Numbered from the stretch's first letter, positions 8,694 to 18,658 are shown. The stretch is DNA of 64,000 nucleotides from Candidatus Symbiopectobacterium sp. 'North America' (GCF_015762685.1 NZ_PEHF01000095.1:124001-188000), one strand, 5' to 3'. The notes: generated by a model from the sequence alone, not told the origin. A program made the numbers and translations.

Positions 8694-9431
8694 ATGCAGG
8701 AGCTATTTCGTTGGGTCAGGCAAACACTTGAGAAACCCTCTACAGCGCCGCGCTATATGCAATTGGCGATGGTTTTGGAGCAGGGTGTTAACCAGAATAA
8801 AGAGCTGGCGGGGCAGTTTTTTCCTGCTGAACGTGCGATCGCGCAGCAGTTGGACATTTCTCGCGTTACGGTCTCTCGCGCATTGTCGCTGTTGGAAGAA
8901 AAAGGATTGATTGTGCGCCAGCAGGGCGTCGGGACGCGCATCAGCCAGGATCTTGACTATTCACTGGATGATGAAGAAGCCGGATTCACTAAGCTGGTGT
9001 TGCAAGCCGGAGGTATTGCCGGTAATCGCTGGCTGGAGCGCACCACCACGCTGTTACCGGATGACGTCGCCAGCAGCGTTCCTGCTTTGAAAGGTGAGCG
9101 CGTGACCAAACTGCGGCGTGTACGATTGATCAACGGTGAACCCGTGTCGCTGGAAACCACATGGATCCCGTTGGCGTTATTGCCTGGGCCGGAGATTCTG
9201 GAGCACTCGCTCTATCAATACTGGGCGGAGCGTGGAATTCTCCCGGCGAAAAAGAAGGTGCGCATCAAGGCGATTGCATGTCAGGCTGAAACAGCGCGTT
9301 TGTTAAGCATTCAGCCAGGCATGCCGCTGCTGTTTTATCGCCAGCATACCTACAACGCGCAAAATGGCTTGCTCGAATATTGTGAAATTTACTGTCGCAG
9401 TGATATCTACGAAATACAGATATCGGGCTGA
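8694..9431 (+). CDS. GntR/HutC-family transcriptional regulator
   Basis: This 245-residue regulator has an N-terminal winged helix-turn-helix (about residues 20-80, with AERAIAQQLDISRVTVSRAL) and a C-terminal UTRA ligand-binding domain (about 95-240, with RLINGEPVSLETTWIP and a YCEIYCRSD end). HutC-type proteins repress catabolic operons and release DNA upon binding a small effector. It faces the permease-kinase pair across an 800-bp gap, so it probably senses the nucleoside or its phosphate. The ATG at 8694 has AAGG upstream. It is intact and followed by a strong hairpin. Confidence 0.87.
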   Translation: MQELFRWVRQTLEKPSTAPRYMQLAMVLEQGVNQNKELAGQFFPAERAIAQQLDISRVTVSRALSLLEEKGLIVRQQGVGTRISQDLDYSLDDEEAGFTKLVLQAGGIAGNRWLERTTTLLPDDVASSVPALKGERVTKLRRVRLINGEPVSLETTWIPLALLPGPEILEHSLYQYWAERGILPAKKKVRIKAIACQAETARLLSIQPGMPLLFYRQHTYNAQNGLLEYCEIYCRSDIYEIQISG

Positions 9432-9441
9432 ATCCGTGTCT

Positions 9442-9472
9442 CAGCCAGCCTCATTGTCGTTGAGGCTGGCTG
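9442..9472 (+). terminator. Terminator hairpin after the GntR gene
   Basis: A perfect 12-bp stem, CAGCCAGCCTCA with TGAGGCTGGCTG, has a 7-nt loop and starts 11 bases after the stop codon. It also lies just beyond the stop of the small convergent gene at 9483, so it could serve both. The T-run is poor. Confidence 0.7.
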
Positions 9473-9482
9473 TCTCGTCAGA

Positions 9483-9650
9483 TTATTGACAACCGCCTCG
9501 GGCCTGGCAGTGAACCCACTCGGGTGTGCCCACATCCGGACCTGTTGCCGGGTCGTCGAAATACATTCGATCGTAGCCTATGTGCGAGTTAACGCCCGCG
9601 GTAAGGCTCAATATACTCGCTAGGAGCAGATATTTGATTGCATTTTTCAT
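9483..9650 (-). CDS. Small exported protein of unknown function
   Basis: I do not recognise this 55-residue protein. It starts with a clear Sec signal peptide (K2, K6 and the hydrophobic run YLLLASILSLTAGV at about 7-20). The mature part is about 30 residues, acidic in the middle (YFDDPATGPDVG), and ends with two cysteines spaced CX5C (CQARGGC), which could form a disulfide. The start at 9650 is supported by GGAG nine bases upstream; an ATG six codons earlier lacks this. It lies alone between the GntR terminator and the dkgA remnant. Its small size makes the call tentative, but signal peptide and ribosome-binding site together argue for a real gene. Confidence 0.6.
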   Translation of the reverse strand: MKNAIKYLLLASILSLTAGVNSHIGYDRMYFDDPATGPDVGTPEWVHCQARGGCQ

Positions 9651-9838
9651 CGGTAACATCTCCATCATTCATAGGGTTTGGGTATTACTCGAACGCCTGA
9701 ACTGCGCCATGAAGCAGGGTCTTTACCTGATCAACGGATGCGGGGGAGCTCGTTTGGTGTCTGTTAATGTTGGAGGGGATTCTGATTGTTATTTGATAGC
9801 GATCTTGAGAGGGTAGGCGAGTGCAGCGAAAAAAGGGA

Positions 9839-9863
9839 TTTCCGCCACCCGCAGTGGCGGAAA
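9839..9863 (-). terminator. Rho-independent terminator of dkgA
   Basis: Read on the minus strand, a perfect 10-bp stem (TTTCCGCCAC with GTGGCGGAAA) with a 5-nt loop is followed by TCCCTTTTTT. It begins six bases after the dkgA stop, a classic arrangement. Confidence 0.85.
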
Positions 9864-9868
9864 CCACG

Positions 9869-10714
9869 TTAGTCTTTGGTCGGAAACGTGGTGCGTGGGA
9901 CATCCGGGTCTGGTCCCAGCCGTTTGCCTGCATCCAGCTTGGCGATTTCGCCCAGCTCGTCTTTGTCGAGGCGGAAATCGAACACATCGAAATTTTCTTG
10001 GATGCGCGTGGGGGTAACGGATTTGGGGATCACCACCAGACCCGAATCTAAATGCCAGCGGATCACGATCTGCGCAGGCGTTTTGCCGTATTTCAGCGCG
10101 AGCTGACGTATCAGCGGCTGTTCGAATACCCCTTCTCCTCCTTATGCCAGCGGACTCCAGGACTCGGTTTGAATCTGGTGCGTGGCATTCCAGGCTTGTA
10201 ATTGGCGCTGTTGGAACAAAGGGTGTAGCTCAACCTGATTGATGACCGGGAATACGCCGGTTTCTGCTTTCAGGCGTTGTAAATGGTGTGGATGAAAATT
10301 GCTCACGCCAATGCTTTTCACCAGTCCCTGCTCCTGCAAACGCAGCAGGCCGCGCCAGGCATCAACATAGGTATCCTGATCCGGCACTGGCCAGTGGATC
10401 AGATAGAGATCGACAAAATCCAGCCGCAGCTTTTGCAGGCTCTCTTCCAGCGCTTTTTGCGGATCGGATTGATCGGTATTCCACAGTTTGGTGGTGATAA
10501 ACAGCTGATCGCGGGGTAGCGTGCTGGCCTGTAGTGCCTCTCCGACGCCAGCTTCGTTTTTGTAAATCGCGGCGGTATCAATGGCTCGGTAGCCGATGTG
10601 TAGCGCATCGCTCACTGCGGCCACCGTTTGGTCGTGTGTCGCCTGCCACACGCCCAGGCTGAGCTGCGGCATAATGTTGCCGTCGGCCAGTTTGATCATG
10701 GGTTGCGTTGTCAT
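9869..10714 (-). pseudogene. dkgA: 2,5-diketo-D-gluconate reductase A, nonsense mutant
   Basis: The ancestor was an aldo/keto reductase that uses NADPH to reduce 2,5-diketo-gluconate and methylglyoxal. The active-site region with AIDTAAIYKNE and the HWP motif are present, as is the C-terminal NADPH-binding segment VIPKSVTPTRI. The frame is unbroken except for one in-frame TAA at 10142-10144, where homologs have Gln in SPLAQGGEG (CAA to TAA). The stop removes about the last third, including cofactor-binding residues, so the product should be inactive. The neighbours yghB, metC and exbBD repeat the Escherichia order. Confidence 0.92.
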
Positions 10715-10968
10715 GTCATTCTCCTTTATTCGAGAATCCTCCCTGCCGAGGTCGGCAAGGGCTCGGTTGGATTTCAGCCACCGGATACGGTGATGAATGG
10801 CATCCCTTCAACCCTGTTCGTAATGGACAGGAAATGTCGGTTAAGTCTAGCCGAAAATAGCAGCAAAGCGGCGAGGAGATATAACGGTACCTGCTTTTCT
10901 TGCGCGTAACATCAAGAAAATTAGAGGGTAGCGGGTACCGTTGAAGAAGAGCCTGGAGAGGTCCTGCG

Positions 10969-11628
10969 TTAGGCGGCGGAGCGCCTTCTGTGCCACAACA
11001 TTACCAGCATGCCAACCAATCCACTGATCAGTAAAACAATGGGGAGAATGATCAGCGCGGTCATCACCTGGTCTTCATAGCGTTTGACCAGTGGCACATG
11101 GCTAATGGCATAACCCAGTGTGACGATACCAAACACCCACAGAAAACCGCTGAGCCAGTTAAACAACTGAAAACGCAGGCTGTTGAGGCCAGAAATGCCC
11201 GCCATGGTCGGCAGCAGGGTGCGGATAAAAGCCAGAAAACGGCCAATCAGCAACGCCACCAAACCGTGACGATGGAACATATGATAGGCTCGTTGGTGAT
11301 AGTGTGCGGGCAGTTGCAGCAGCCACCCTTTCACGATGCGCGTATCTCCCAACCAGCGACCTTGCAGGTAGCTGAGCCAGCAGCCGAGACTGGCCGCTAT
11401 GGTAAGCAGGAACATAGTGGGCACGAAGCTCATCACGCCTTTGGCGATCATGGCCCCGGTCAGCAGCAACAGGCTGTCTCCCGGCAGAAACGAAGCCGGC
11501 AGCAAGCCATTTTCCAGAAATAATGTTGTGAAAAGAATGCCGTAGATAACCCAGATAACATTGGGGTCGGCCAACGCACTGAAATCTTGCTGCCACAGCG
11601 CCTGAATGATGTCGTGAACCACACTCAT
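10969..11628 (-). CDS. yghB: DedA-family inner-membrane protein YghB
   Basis: YghB belongs to the DedA family of inner-membrane proteins, linked to lipid carrier or phospholipid transport and to envelope integrity; in Escherichia it is redundant with YqjA. The 219 residues equal the usual length. The DedA core is present: [21 protein letters not shown] near residues 37-57 and [16 protein letters not shown] near 131-146. The start at 11628 is chosen by homology ([12 protein letters not shown]) and an upstream AGGAAG. It lies between dkgA and metC as in Escherichia. It appears intact and may matter more here because dedA itself is truncated. Confidence 0.92.
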   Translation of the reverse strand: MSVVHDIIQALWQQDFSALADPNVIWVIYGILFTTLFLENGLLPASFLPGDSLLLLTGAMIAKGVMSFVPTMFLLTIAASLGCWLSYLQGRWLGDTRIVKGWLLQLPAHYHQRAYHMFHRHGLVALLIGRFLAFIRTLLPTMAGISGLNSLRFQLFNWLSGFLWVFGIVTLGYAISHVPLVKRYEDQVMTALIILPIVLLISGLVGMLVMLWHRRRSAA

Positions 11629-11869
11629 ATTACTTCCTGCCAGGTGTAGGGGCCCAAAGTACAACACTGCTCGCACAAATGTCGAACGGATCAATCTGTG
11701 TCGCTAAGCAATATCGTAGGGCCAAGATCTTAGTGTCGCCAATACGAACGCCTTTCGGCGACAGACATAAGCTCTGTTATTCGTGTAAAGCGGTTTTTTT
11801 GTCTTGCTTATTCCGTTCATCATACACGCTTTACACACACCTCCGCAGCCATATCAAGGGATATCGCCG

Positions 11870-13067
11870 TCACACTTTGTGAATTCTGTTGAATCCGGCT
11901 GTCAAATCATCGATCAGATCATCACAGTCTTCAAGCCCGATATGTAACCGAATAAGTGTGCCGGTGAAGTCGACGCCACCCGCGGGACGAATCGAAGCCA
12001 GATCCTCCGGCTGATTAGCCAGGATCAGGGATTCGAAACCACCCCAGGAATAGGCCATGCTGAAATGCACAAAATTATCCAGATAGTCGGACAGCTGCTC
12101 CTTGCTCAGTTTTTGCTTTAGCACAAAGGAGAACAATCCGTTACATCCGGTGAAATCACGGGCATAAAACTCATGCCCTTTACAGCTCGGCAGTGCCGGA
12201 TGGTTGACGACCGCCACTTCTGGCCGTTCAGCGAGTCAGTGGGCGATGCGCAGGCTGCTCTCCTGATGCTGTTTGAGGCGAACCCCGAGGGTGCGTAGGC
12301 CGCGACTGGCGACGTAAGCGGTATCGGCATCGACCATTTGCCCCATCAGATAGGAGTGCTCACGCAACTGATCCCAGCAGAGTGCGTTGGCAACAGCGGT
12401 ACCCAGCATGGCATCTGAGTGGCCAACGATATATTTGGTGCCGGACTGCACGGAGATATCAATCCCAAACTCAAGTGCTTTAAACAGAATGCCCGCCGCC
12501 CAGGTGTTATCCATAATGATCACGATGTCGGGGTTAACGAACGCGACGCACTGCGCTGACGATGGCTGGCACATCGTACACTTCCATGGTGATTGAACCG
12601 GGAGATTCGAGGAGCACCACTTTGGTGTTTTCCTGAATCAGGTCAGCAATACCGGCACCGATCAGTGGATCAAAGTAGCTGGTGGCAACATTGAATTTAC
12701 TCAGCACATTATCGCAGAACGCCTGAGTCGGTTCGTAGACGGAACCGGTCACCAGCACATGATCACCGCCTGAAACAAAGGAGAGGATCGCATTGGAGAT
12801 CGCCGCTGCGCCGCATGGATAGAGCGCACAGCCCGCACCGCCTTCCAGCTCCGTCATTGCTTCCTGCAATGAGAAGTGTGTCAGGGTGCCGCGACGTCCG
12901 TAAAACAGACCGCCTTTGGCTCGGTTGAGGGTGGCCTGTTTCTTGTCGGCAACCGTCTCAAAAATCAGCGATGAAGCGCGTTGGATAACGCTGTTGACCG
13001 ATCCCTGTGTGTATCTTTTGCTGCGTCCTGCTGAGACCAGCGCCGTTGCTGTTTTCTTGCTGCTCAT
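11870..13067 (-). pseudogene. metC: Cystathionine beta-lyase, doubly mutated
   Basis: MetC cleaves cystathionine to homocysteine, pyruvate and ammonia, the second transsulfuration step of methionine synthesis, using pyridoxal phosphate. The sequence is recognisable throughout ([16 protein letters not shown], and the PLP-lysine motif [11 protein letters not shown]). Two lesions are visible. Near 12545 a tandem CGTT duplication (cgttcgtt before AACCCC) shifts the frame between VSAVRRV and [10 protein letters not shown]. At 12236-12238 a TGA replaces the Trp of RIAHWLAERPEV. With two independent hits the gene is dead. The start is [12 protein letters not shown] at 13067. Confidence 0.93.
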
Positions 13068-13258
13068 GTCTGTTTCACCAAAGAGAATGGAAACGGCTAC
13101 GTTAGCATGGTGTAAAGAAGAGAGGGATGATGTTTTTTCATCTAAAAGAAAAACGGTCAGAGTCACTGTTTTTGAAGAGGTAGAAATGATGTCATGCTGA
13201 AGAAATCAGGAAAGTGCCAGCCCCTCTTGCCAGAAGGGCTGGCGGCATTGAAGCCGAG

Positions 13259-14526
13259 TTACCCAGTATGAACACCGAAAAACTTGGGCAGCCACAGGGA
13301 AATGGCGGGAATGTAAGTGACCAACATCAAGACGAAGAAGAGGCCGCAGTAAAACGGCAACATGGCTTTTACCACCTGTTCTATCTTCTGTTTACTCACG
13401 GCGCTGGCAACAAACAGCACGGAACCCACTGGCGGTGTGATCAAACCAATCCCCAGGTTAACCAGCATGATCATCCCGAAATGCACCGGATCGATACCCA
13501 GTGAAATGGCGACAGGGAGCAATACGGGCGTCAGGATCAGCGGAGCCATGTCCATCAACGTGCCGAGCAACAGCAACATGATATTGATGTACATGAGGAT
13601 GACGTACTTGTTATCCGAGATAGAGGTAAAGAAATCGGTGATACGGCTCGGTAACTGCATGTAGGTCATGATGGCACCGAAAGCCGCAGCAAAACCGATC
13701 AGGATCATCACGATGGTGACGGTTTTCACCGTGCGGTACATCAGCTTCGGCAGTTCTGCCCAAGTATAATCTTTGTAGATAAACATGGTGACAAAGAACG
13801 ACCATACGCAGGCAATCGCCGCAGATTCGGTGGCGGTGAAGATCCCTGAGAGGATCCCTCCCATGATGATGACCACGGTCATCAAGCCCCACAGGGTATC
13901 TAAAAAGATTTTCAGCGCCTGCTTGAAAGGTACCCGCTCACCTTTGGGATATCCGCGTTTATGGGCAAAGCCCACGCACATCACCATAATGGTAAAGCTC
14001 AGCAGCAGCCCGGGCATGATACCCGCGATGAACAGCGACGCGATGGACACCGTGCCGCCAGTGGCCAGCGAGTAAATGACCGAGTTATGGCTAGGCGGTG
14101 TGAGGATCGCCTGCACCGAACCGCTGGCGGTCACGGCGGCGGCAAAATCCCGCGGATACCATTTTTTCTCCATTTCGGGAATCATCACTGAGCCGATGGA
14201 GGCCGTGTCGGCAACCGAGGAACCGGAGATGGCGCCAAAGAAGGTGGAAGCCACAATGTTCACCAGCGACAGGCCGCCACGAATAAATCCAACAAAAATA
14301 TAGGCGAAGTTCACCAACCGTCGGGCAATACCGCCTTCCTCCATAATGGCCTCGGCCAGAATAAAGAACGGAATGGCTAACAGGGAGAATTTGTTTACTC
14401 CATTGGTTATCTGGATCATCACCGCTTCAAGCGGCAGATCAATCCAGAATGCGCCGACAATGGCTCTGAGCCCCACAGCATAGGCGACGGGTACGCCAAC
14501 GTGGCAACTAAAATAAAAGCATCCAT
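13259..14526 (-). pseudogene. TRAP transporter large permease (DctM type), 5' frameshift
   Basis: The DctM subunit is the main membrane channel of a tripartite ATP-independent periplasmic transporter. The ATG at 14526, after GGAGG, begins MDAFILVATLA, but within about 12 codons a short deletion shifts the frame. The family sequence resumes as VPVAYAVGLRAIVGAFW and then runs undamaged to 13259 (about 405 residues, with multiple membrane spans and SGSSVADTASIG). A shortened protein could start at the GTG at 14476 but would lack the first membrane segment. The order dctP-dctQ-dctM on one strand shows its partners. Confidence 0.8.
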
Positions 14527-14541
14527 GGTAATGCCTCCGAA

Positions 14542-15048
14542 TTAAGCGCTGCCCAGTATCACGACAGGACGTTTATCCTGCGGACCAAAGCATATTCTTT
14601 CGACAATAAACAGCAGTGTGATCAGAGAGCCGATCGGCAGCGGCAGATAGGTCTCGCCAGCTGTCAGTAACGAAAATTCAGCCACGGGCTGTTCCCACAG
14701 TTCGATGCAAAGTTGCGTGCTGTAATAGAGAATAAACAGGCTGATCAGTAACATCAGCATGTTGGTGAGAAAACTGCACACGCGCTTGTCGCCCTCGGGC
14801 AGGCGATCGGTCACCATACTTACCGCAATATGCGAACAGGCGCGGTAACTGACGGCGGCACCGACAAAGGTAAAGGTCACCATACAAATAATGGCGACCG
14901 GCTCCGGCCAGGAAAGGGAGGAGTTCAAGGCATAGCGTGCGAAAATGCCAACGGGAATGATCAGCGTCATGACCAATAACGTTAGCCCGGAAATCCACAT
15001 GGCAATAAGATAGAGAATATCCATTGCAGAAATATAAATACGGCCCAT
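14542..15048 (-). CDS. TRAP transporter small permease (DctQ type)
   Basis: DctQ is the small four-helix membrane subunit of TRAP transporters and pairs with DctM. Four hydrophobic segments and the conserved central motif GISFT-like stretch (here VTFTFVGAAVSYRACSHIAVSM) are visible. The 168-residue length from the ATG at 15048 (MGRIYISAMDIL, after AGGTGG) fits the family. Upstream in-frame ATGs at 15090 and 15126 are possible but lack good ribosome-binding sites. It ends 15 bp before the broken dctM gene, so it is probably non-functional now despite being intact itself. Confidence 0.78.
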   Translation of the reverse strand: MGRIYISAMDILYLIAMWISGLTLLVMTLIIPVGIFARYALNSSLSWPEPVAIICMVTFTFVGAAVSYRACSHIAVSMVTDRLPEGDKRVCSFLTNMLMLLISLFILYYSTQLCIELWEQPVAEFSLLTAGETYLPLPIGSLITLLFIVERICFGPQDKRPVVILGSA

Positions 15049-15227
15049 TGCTTCCACCTGTACGATCCTGCGCACATTATCTTGTGCCATTATTGGGATA
15101 TCGTCCGTGCCTTTAGCCCATGACAAAACTCAGACTGTACAACGTAATAATGTCTGCCGGGGTTAATTATGCTATTAGGGATAATGGGCGAGCCAGCCTG
15201 ACACTGGCCCGCATTATTAACAATAGA

Positions 15228-16205
15228 CTATTTCACCGCTTCCACGGCCTTGATCAGATCCTGGTATTTTGCACCAAACTGATCGCGTACCGGCTGTGTC
15301 GCTTTGTAATAGTAATCGGTATCAATGTCGTAGAAATTCACGCCGCCAGCCTTCATTTTATCCAACGACTGCTGGTTATAGACATTCCACAATTCACGCT
15401 GTTCCATTTGCGCTTCTTTGGCTAATTTAAGAATCAATTCCTGCTGATCTTTGGTGAGTTTATCCCATTTGGTTTTTGAATAGAGGAACAGTTCCGGAAT
15501 AATAAAATGGCGGCTCCAGGTAAAGTTTTTGGCGACCGGCATGTAGTTATGCGCGACGAATGTGGGCGGATTGTTTTCCGTACCATCGATAACGCCGGTT
15601 TGCATGCCACTGAATACTTCACTGGTTCCCATGGCGATAGAGTTGGCACCCATGGCTTTCAGCGTGGCCAGTGCTACCGGGCTGCTCTGGACACGAATCT
15701 TCATGCCTTTGAGGTCTTCTGGTTTGGCGACCGGGGCTTTGGTGATCAGGTTACGTGTACCGGCATCCATCCAACCAAGGAACACCAGCTTGGATTTGCT
15801 ATTATTGGTAATCTTGTCACCAATTTCCTGACCAATTTTTCCGTCCAGCACTTTGTGCATATGATCTTCATCACGGAAAATATAGGGCAGGGTAAACACT
15901 TCGATTTCTGGCAAAATGGCAGCAACAGGGGTCATGGATACACGAATAATATCGATGGCACCCAATTGCGCCTGCTCAATCATTTGCTTCTCATCGCCTA
16001 ATACCCCGCCTGGAAAGATCTTTATTTCCGGTTTTCCATCCGTGGCGGCTTTTAATTTCTCTCCCATTTTTTGTACGGCTACCACATTGGGGTAGCCTTC
16101 GGGGTGAACATCGGATGCTTTGATTTGCAATGCACTGGCTGAATAACTCATAAACAGCGTGGCGGAGCTTAGGCAGATGCCTATCAGTGTTTTGGATAGC
16201 TTCAT
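15228..16205 (-). CDS. TRAP transporter solute-binding protein (DctP type)
   Basis: This 325-residue periplasmic receptor has a signal peptide (residues 1-25, ending SASA) and a DctP-fold body: GGVLGDEKQMIEQAQLGAID, then the ligand-carboxylate arginine region MKIRVQSSPVALATLKAMGA. It should bind an organic acid such as a C4-dicarboxylate or sugar acid and deliver it to DctQM. The ligand cannot be assigned. It is the first gene of the dctPQM set, inserted between metC and exbB relative to Escherichia. The gene is intact, but the channel subunit is broken. Confidence 0.85.
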   Translation of the reverse strand: MKLSKTLIGICLSSATLFMSYSASALQIKASDVHPEGYPNVVAVQKMGEKLKAATDGKPEIKIFPGGVLGDEKQMIEQAQLGAIDIIRVSMTPVAAILPEIEVFTLPYIFRDEDHMHKVLDGKIGQEIGDKITNNSKSKLVFLGWMDAGTRNLITKAPVAKPEDLKGMKIRVQSSPVALATLKAMGANSIAMGTSEVFSGMQTGVIDGTENNPPTFVAHNYMPVAKNFTWSRHFIIPELFLYSKTKWDKLTKDQQELILKLAKEAQMEQRELWNVYNQQSLDKMKAGGVNFYDIDTDYYYKATQPVRDQFGAKYQDLIKAVEAVK

Positions 16206-16777
16206 TCGGGTCTCCAGAAGTCTCGAGGATATATTCGTGGTGCGACTATTATTGTTCTATAAATAAAACCCGGTGCGTAATGAAGGGAATTAAAAAATTA
16301 AGTCAAAATAATTTCCCCTCATATTCAGGGGTAAACTAATCTATTATACCACTTTGCGGAATGACTCGTATCACAAAAGCGCAATGCAGGTAACTGAATG
16401 AAACAATTGATGGTAATTGATTTATAAGATGTCCTTTAACTGTCTATAGTATTGTTTTTATTGCTATTAATTATTACTGATAAGGTTTTTCTTGTAAGAC
16501 AACTTACTGTGCTTTACTCAACAATGGTGTAATAACTCAAAGTCGATCACAGAACGCGACTTTTGTTGTCTCAGGACTGGCAAATTGGCAGACCCATCAA
16601 AGATGGCATGACAAACCCGTGTTTTGCCTTATAGATATTGTAGTTTTTTGTGCTCAAAACGCATAAATAGTAATGAGAACTACTATCAATTCTTGCTCGG
16701 TTTGATATCATTTCCCGTCGATTCGATGCACTACTCATTGGTGTTGTACTATTCATTGGTATAGGTGGAGGCACAGC
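16206..16777. other. Divergent intergenic region, dctP / exbB
   Basis: The 572-bp A/T-rich stretch holds the promoters of the TRAP operon (leftward) and exbBD (rightward), and a Fur-like box at 16669-16687. No coding sequence with family support was seen. Confidence 0.6.
16669..16687 (+). promoter_or_regulatory. Putative Fur box upstream of exbB
   Basis: AGTAATGAGAACTACTATC matches 13 of 19 positions of the enterobacterial Fur consensus GATAATGATAATCATTATC and lies 90 bp upstream of exbB. Iron repression of exbBD by Fur is established in Escherichia, which supports the assignment. Confidence 0.6.
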
Positions 16778-17770
16778 GTGAAAACGGCTGTCGGTCATAT
16801 TTCTTCCCAGGCATTGCCCGCCTGGCTTACACAACGCGGCGCGTTCAGCGCATTTTCCCGTAGCATGTTGACGGCTCTGTTTTTAACGGCGGGGCTAGTC
16901 ACGTCAGCAGGACTAAGTGGAAATGCGTTCGCAGCACCTGCTTCTACACCTGTTGCCAACACCGCTGCCGCCAGTGCACCTGCACCAGAAGCTGCTGCTG
17001 CGGTGCCTGCATCGCCGTTGGCTCTGCCGCAAGGCAGTGCAGGCAACATTATGAAAACCGATCTTTCCGTTTGGGGCATGTATCAGCATGCGGATCTGGT
17101 GGTGAAATCCGTCATGATCGGTTTGCTGCTGGCCTCCGTGATTACCTGGGCGATCTTTTTTGGTAAAAGCGTCGAACTGGTGGGTGCCAAACGTCGCCTA
17201 CGTCGTGAATATGCGGCGTTGGAGCAGGCGCGCACTTTGGATGACGCGGCAGATATCGTTGAGGCCTTTAAAGCCGATAGCACCGCGGCGGTATTGCTGG
17301 CCGATGCGCAAAATGAGTTAACCCTTTCTGCCCGTTCTGATGACAATAATCGCATCAAAGAGCGTACTGCTTTCCGTCTGGAGCGTCGCGTGGCGGCAGT
17401 GGGTCGCCAAATGGGGCGTGGTAACGGCTATCTGGCAACGGTCGGTGCGGTAGCCCCCTTCGTCGGGCTGTTCGGTACGGTCTGGGGCATCATGAACAGC
17501 TTTATCGGCATTGCACAAACACAAACCACCAACCTGGCCGTCGTCGCACCAGGGATCGCCGAGGCGTTGTTAGCTACCGCGATTGGTCTGGTCGCCGCCA
17601 TCCCGGCAGTGGTGATTTACAACGTGTTTGCTCGCGGAATTGGCAGCTATAAAGCGCTAATGGGTGATGTAGCGGCACAGGTTATTTTGCTGGTGAGCCG
17701 CGATTTGGATGTGGCCGTGAGTAACGGTAACCGTTTGACTGCGGCTAATCAAAAACTGCCGGTGGGTTAA
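16778..17770 (+). CDS. exbB: Biopolymer transport protein ExbB
   Basis: ExbB is the pentameric inner-membrane core of the TonB-ExbB-ExbD motor, which uses the proton gradient to energise siderophore and cobalamin uptake through outer-membrane receptors. This 330-residue protein has an N-terminal extension with a probable signal peptide and an Ala/Pro-rich periplasmic stretch (about 50-90), as in Serratia and Pseudomonas ExbB and unlike the shorter Escherichia protein. The three membrane segments and MotA/ExbB motifs ([17 protein letters not shown] and [22 protein letters not shown]) are present. It is followed three bases later by exbD. Confidence 0.93.
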   Translation: MKTAVGHISSQALPAWLTQRGAFSAFSRSMLTALFLTAGLVTSAGLSGNAFAAPASTPVANTAAASAPAPEAAAAVPASPLALPQGSAGNIMKTDLSVWGMYQHADLVVKSVMIGLLLASVITWAIFFGKSVELVGAKRRLRREYAALEQARTLDDAADIVEAFKADSTAAVLLADAQNELTLSARSDDNNRIKERTAFRLERRVAAVGRQMGRGNGYLATVGAVAPFVGLFGTVWGIMNSFIGIAQTQTTNLAVVAPGIAEALLATAIGLVAAIPAVVIYNVFARGIGSYKALMGDVAAQVILLVSRDLDVAVSNGNRLTAANQKLPVG

Positions 17771-17773
17771 GTT

Positions 17774-18196
17774 ATGGCGATACTTTTGCACGATGATACG
17801 AGCGGTGACAGCGAGATGCATGACATCAACGTCACGCCGTTCATTGACGTGATGCTGGTGTTGCTGATCATCTTTATGGTGGCAGCGCCGCTGGCGACTG
17901 TCGATATTCGTGTCGACTTGCCGGCATCCACGGCGGTGCCGCAACCTCGTCCGGAAAAGCCGGTGTATTTGACGGTGAAGGCGGACAAACAGCTGTATGT
18001 GGGTGATATTGCCGTGAGTGAGACAGGACTCACCAACCTGTTGGATGAGCAAACGGGTGCCAACAAAGAGACCACCATTTTCTTCCAGGCAGATAAAACC
18101 GTCGATTACGAAACCATGATGCGTGTTATGGATACCTTGCGCAAGGCGGGCTATCTGAAGGTCGGCTTGGTGGGTATGGAGTCAGCCGGTAAATAA
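17774..18196 (+). CDS. exbD: Biopolymer transport protein ExbD
   Basis: ExbD is the dimeric proton-conducting partner of ExbB. The 140-residue protein has a short cytoplasmic tail, one membrane segment (about 23-43) with the essential Asp at residue 25 in NVTPFIDVMLVLL, and a periplasmic domain ending MESAGK. It starts three bases after exbB in the same operon and should share its iron control. Length and residues are typical and the gene appears intact. Confidence 0.95.
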   Translation: MAILLHDDTSGDSEMHDINVTPFIDVMLVLLIIFMVAAPLATVDIRVDLPASTAVPQPRPEKPVYLTVKADKQLYVGDIAVSETGLTNLLDEQTGANKETTIFFQADKTVDYETMMRVMDTLRKAGYLKVGLVGMESAGK

Positions 18197-18658
18197 TTGC
18201 CTGGACCGTCCCGCGCTTCTGGCGCGACGGCTTCTCATACTGTGCGTTCAGGTAAAACGCGTATATTGCCCCTTTGCCTACGGCGTCCCTGTATAACCCC
18301 ATCAACGTCAAACTCTCTCCTCAACACATCGTGTAAAGTGTGCCGTCAGCAACGCGCATCCGTCATTCGCGATTTCACACTGGCTTTTTACCCTGAAGAC
18401 ATGGCCTGCGCTTTCGGCAGCGGTGACGTAGCCTGTTTGCATTGCAGCACGGTGTAATGATTACAATAGGTTGATTTTTCACCGCCATAACGCATTATGA
18501 GAAGTTACGAGTAACTTATCGAACTAGGATAAGGTTTTACCGTGCAATCACGCATAGCACAGGGTATATAGCGGTGGAATCGGTAATGCGTAATATTCTG
18601 ATTTTTGTTTTAACGCGCGCGGGTGTGTCATGCGTGTCATAGCACCAGGAGAGGCCTG
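18197..18658. other. Gene-free region between exbD and yhbP
   Basis: The 462-bp region starts with the exbD hairpin. The remaining sequence contains only short frames without recognisable motifs. The two flanking blocks map far apart in Escherichia, so this is where two genome segments meet, but nothing in it identifies the event. Confidence 0.55.
18206..18230 (+). terminator. Hairpin downstream of exbD
   Basis: CCGTC pairs with GACGG, and, after a 2-nt bulge, GCGC pairs with GCGC around a TTCTG loop, ten bases after the exbD stop. The T-run is weak. Confidence 0.5.

Noticed and set aside
12236-12238. Selenocysteine at the TGA in metC (and at the TGA in mnmC).
   Set aside because: The TGA stands where homologs have Trp, not Cys, no SECIS-like hairpin was seen next to it, and metC has a second frameshift.
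18197-18457. Possible 86-residue gene after exbD.
   Set aside because: It starts immediately after the exbD stop and contains the hairpin; the product is a low-information Ser/Arg/Cys-rich sequence without homology that I recognise.
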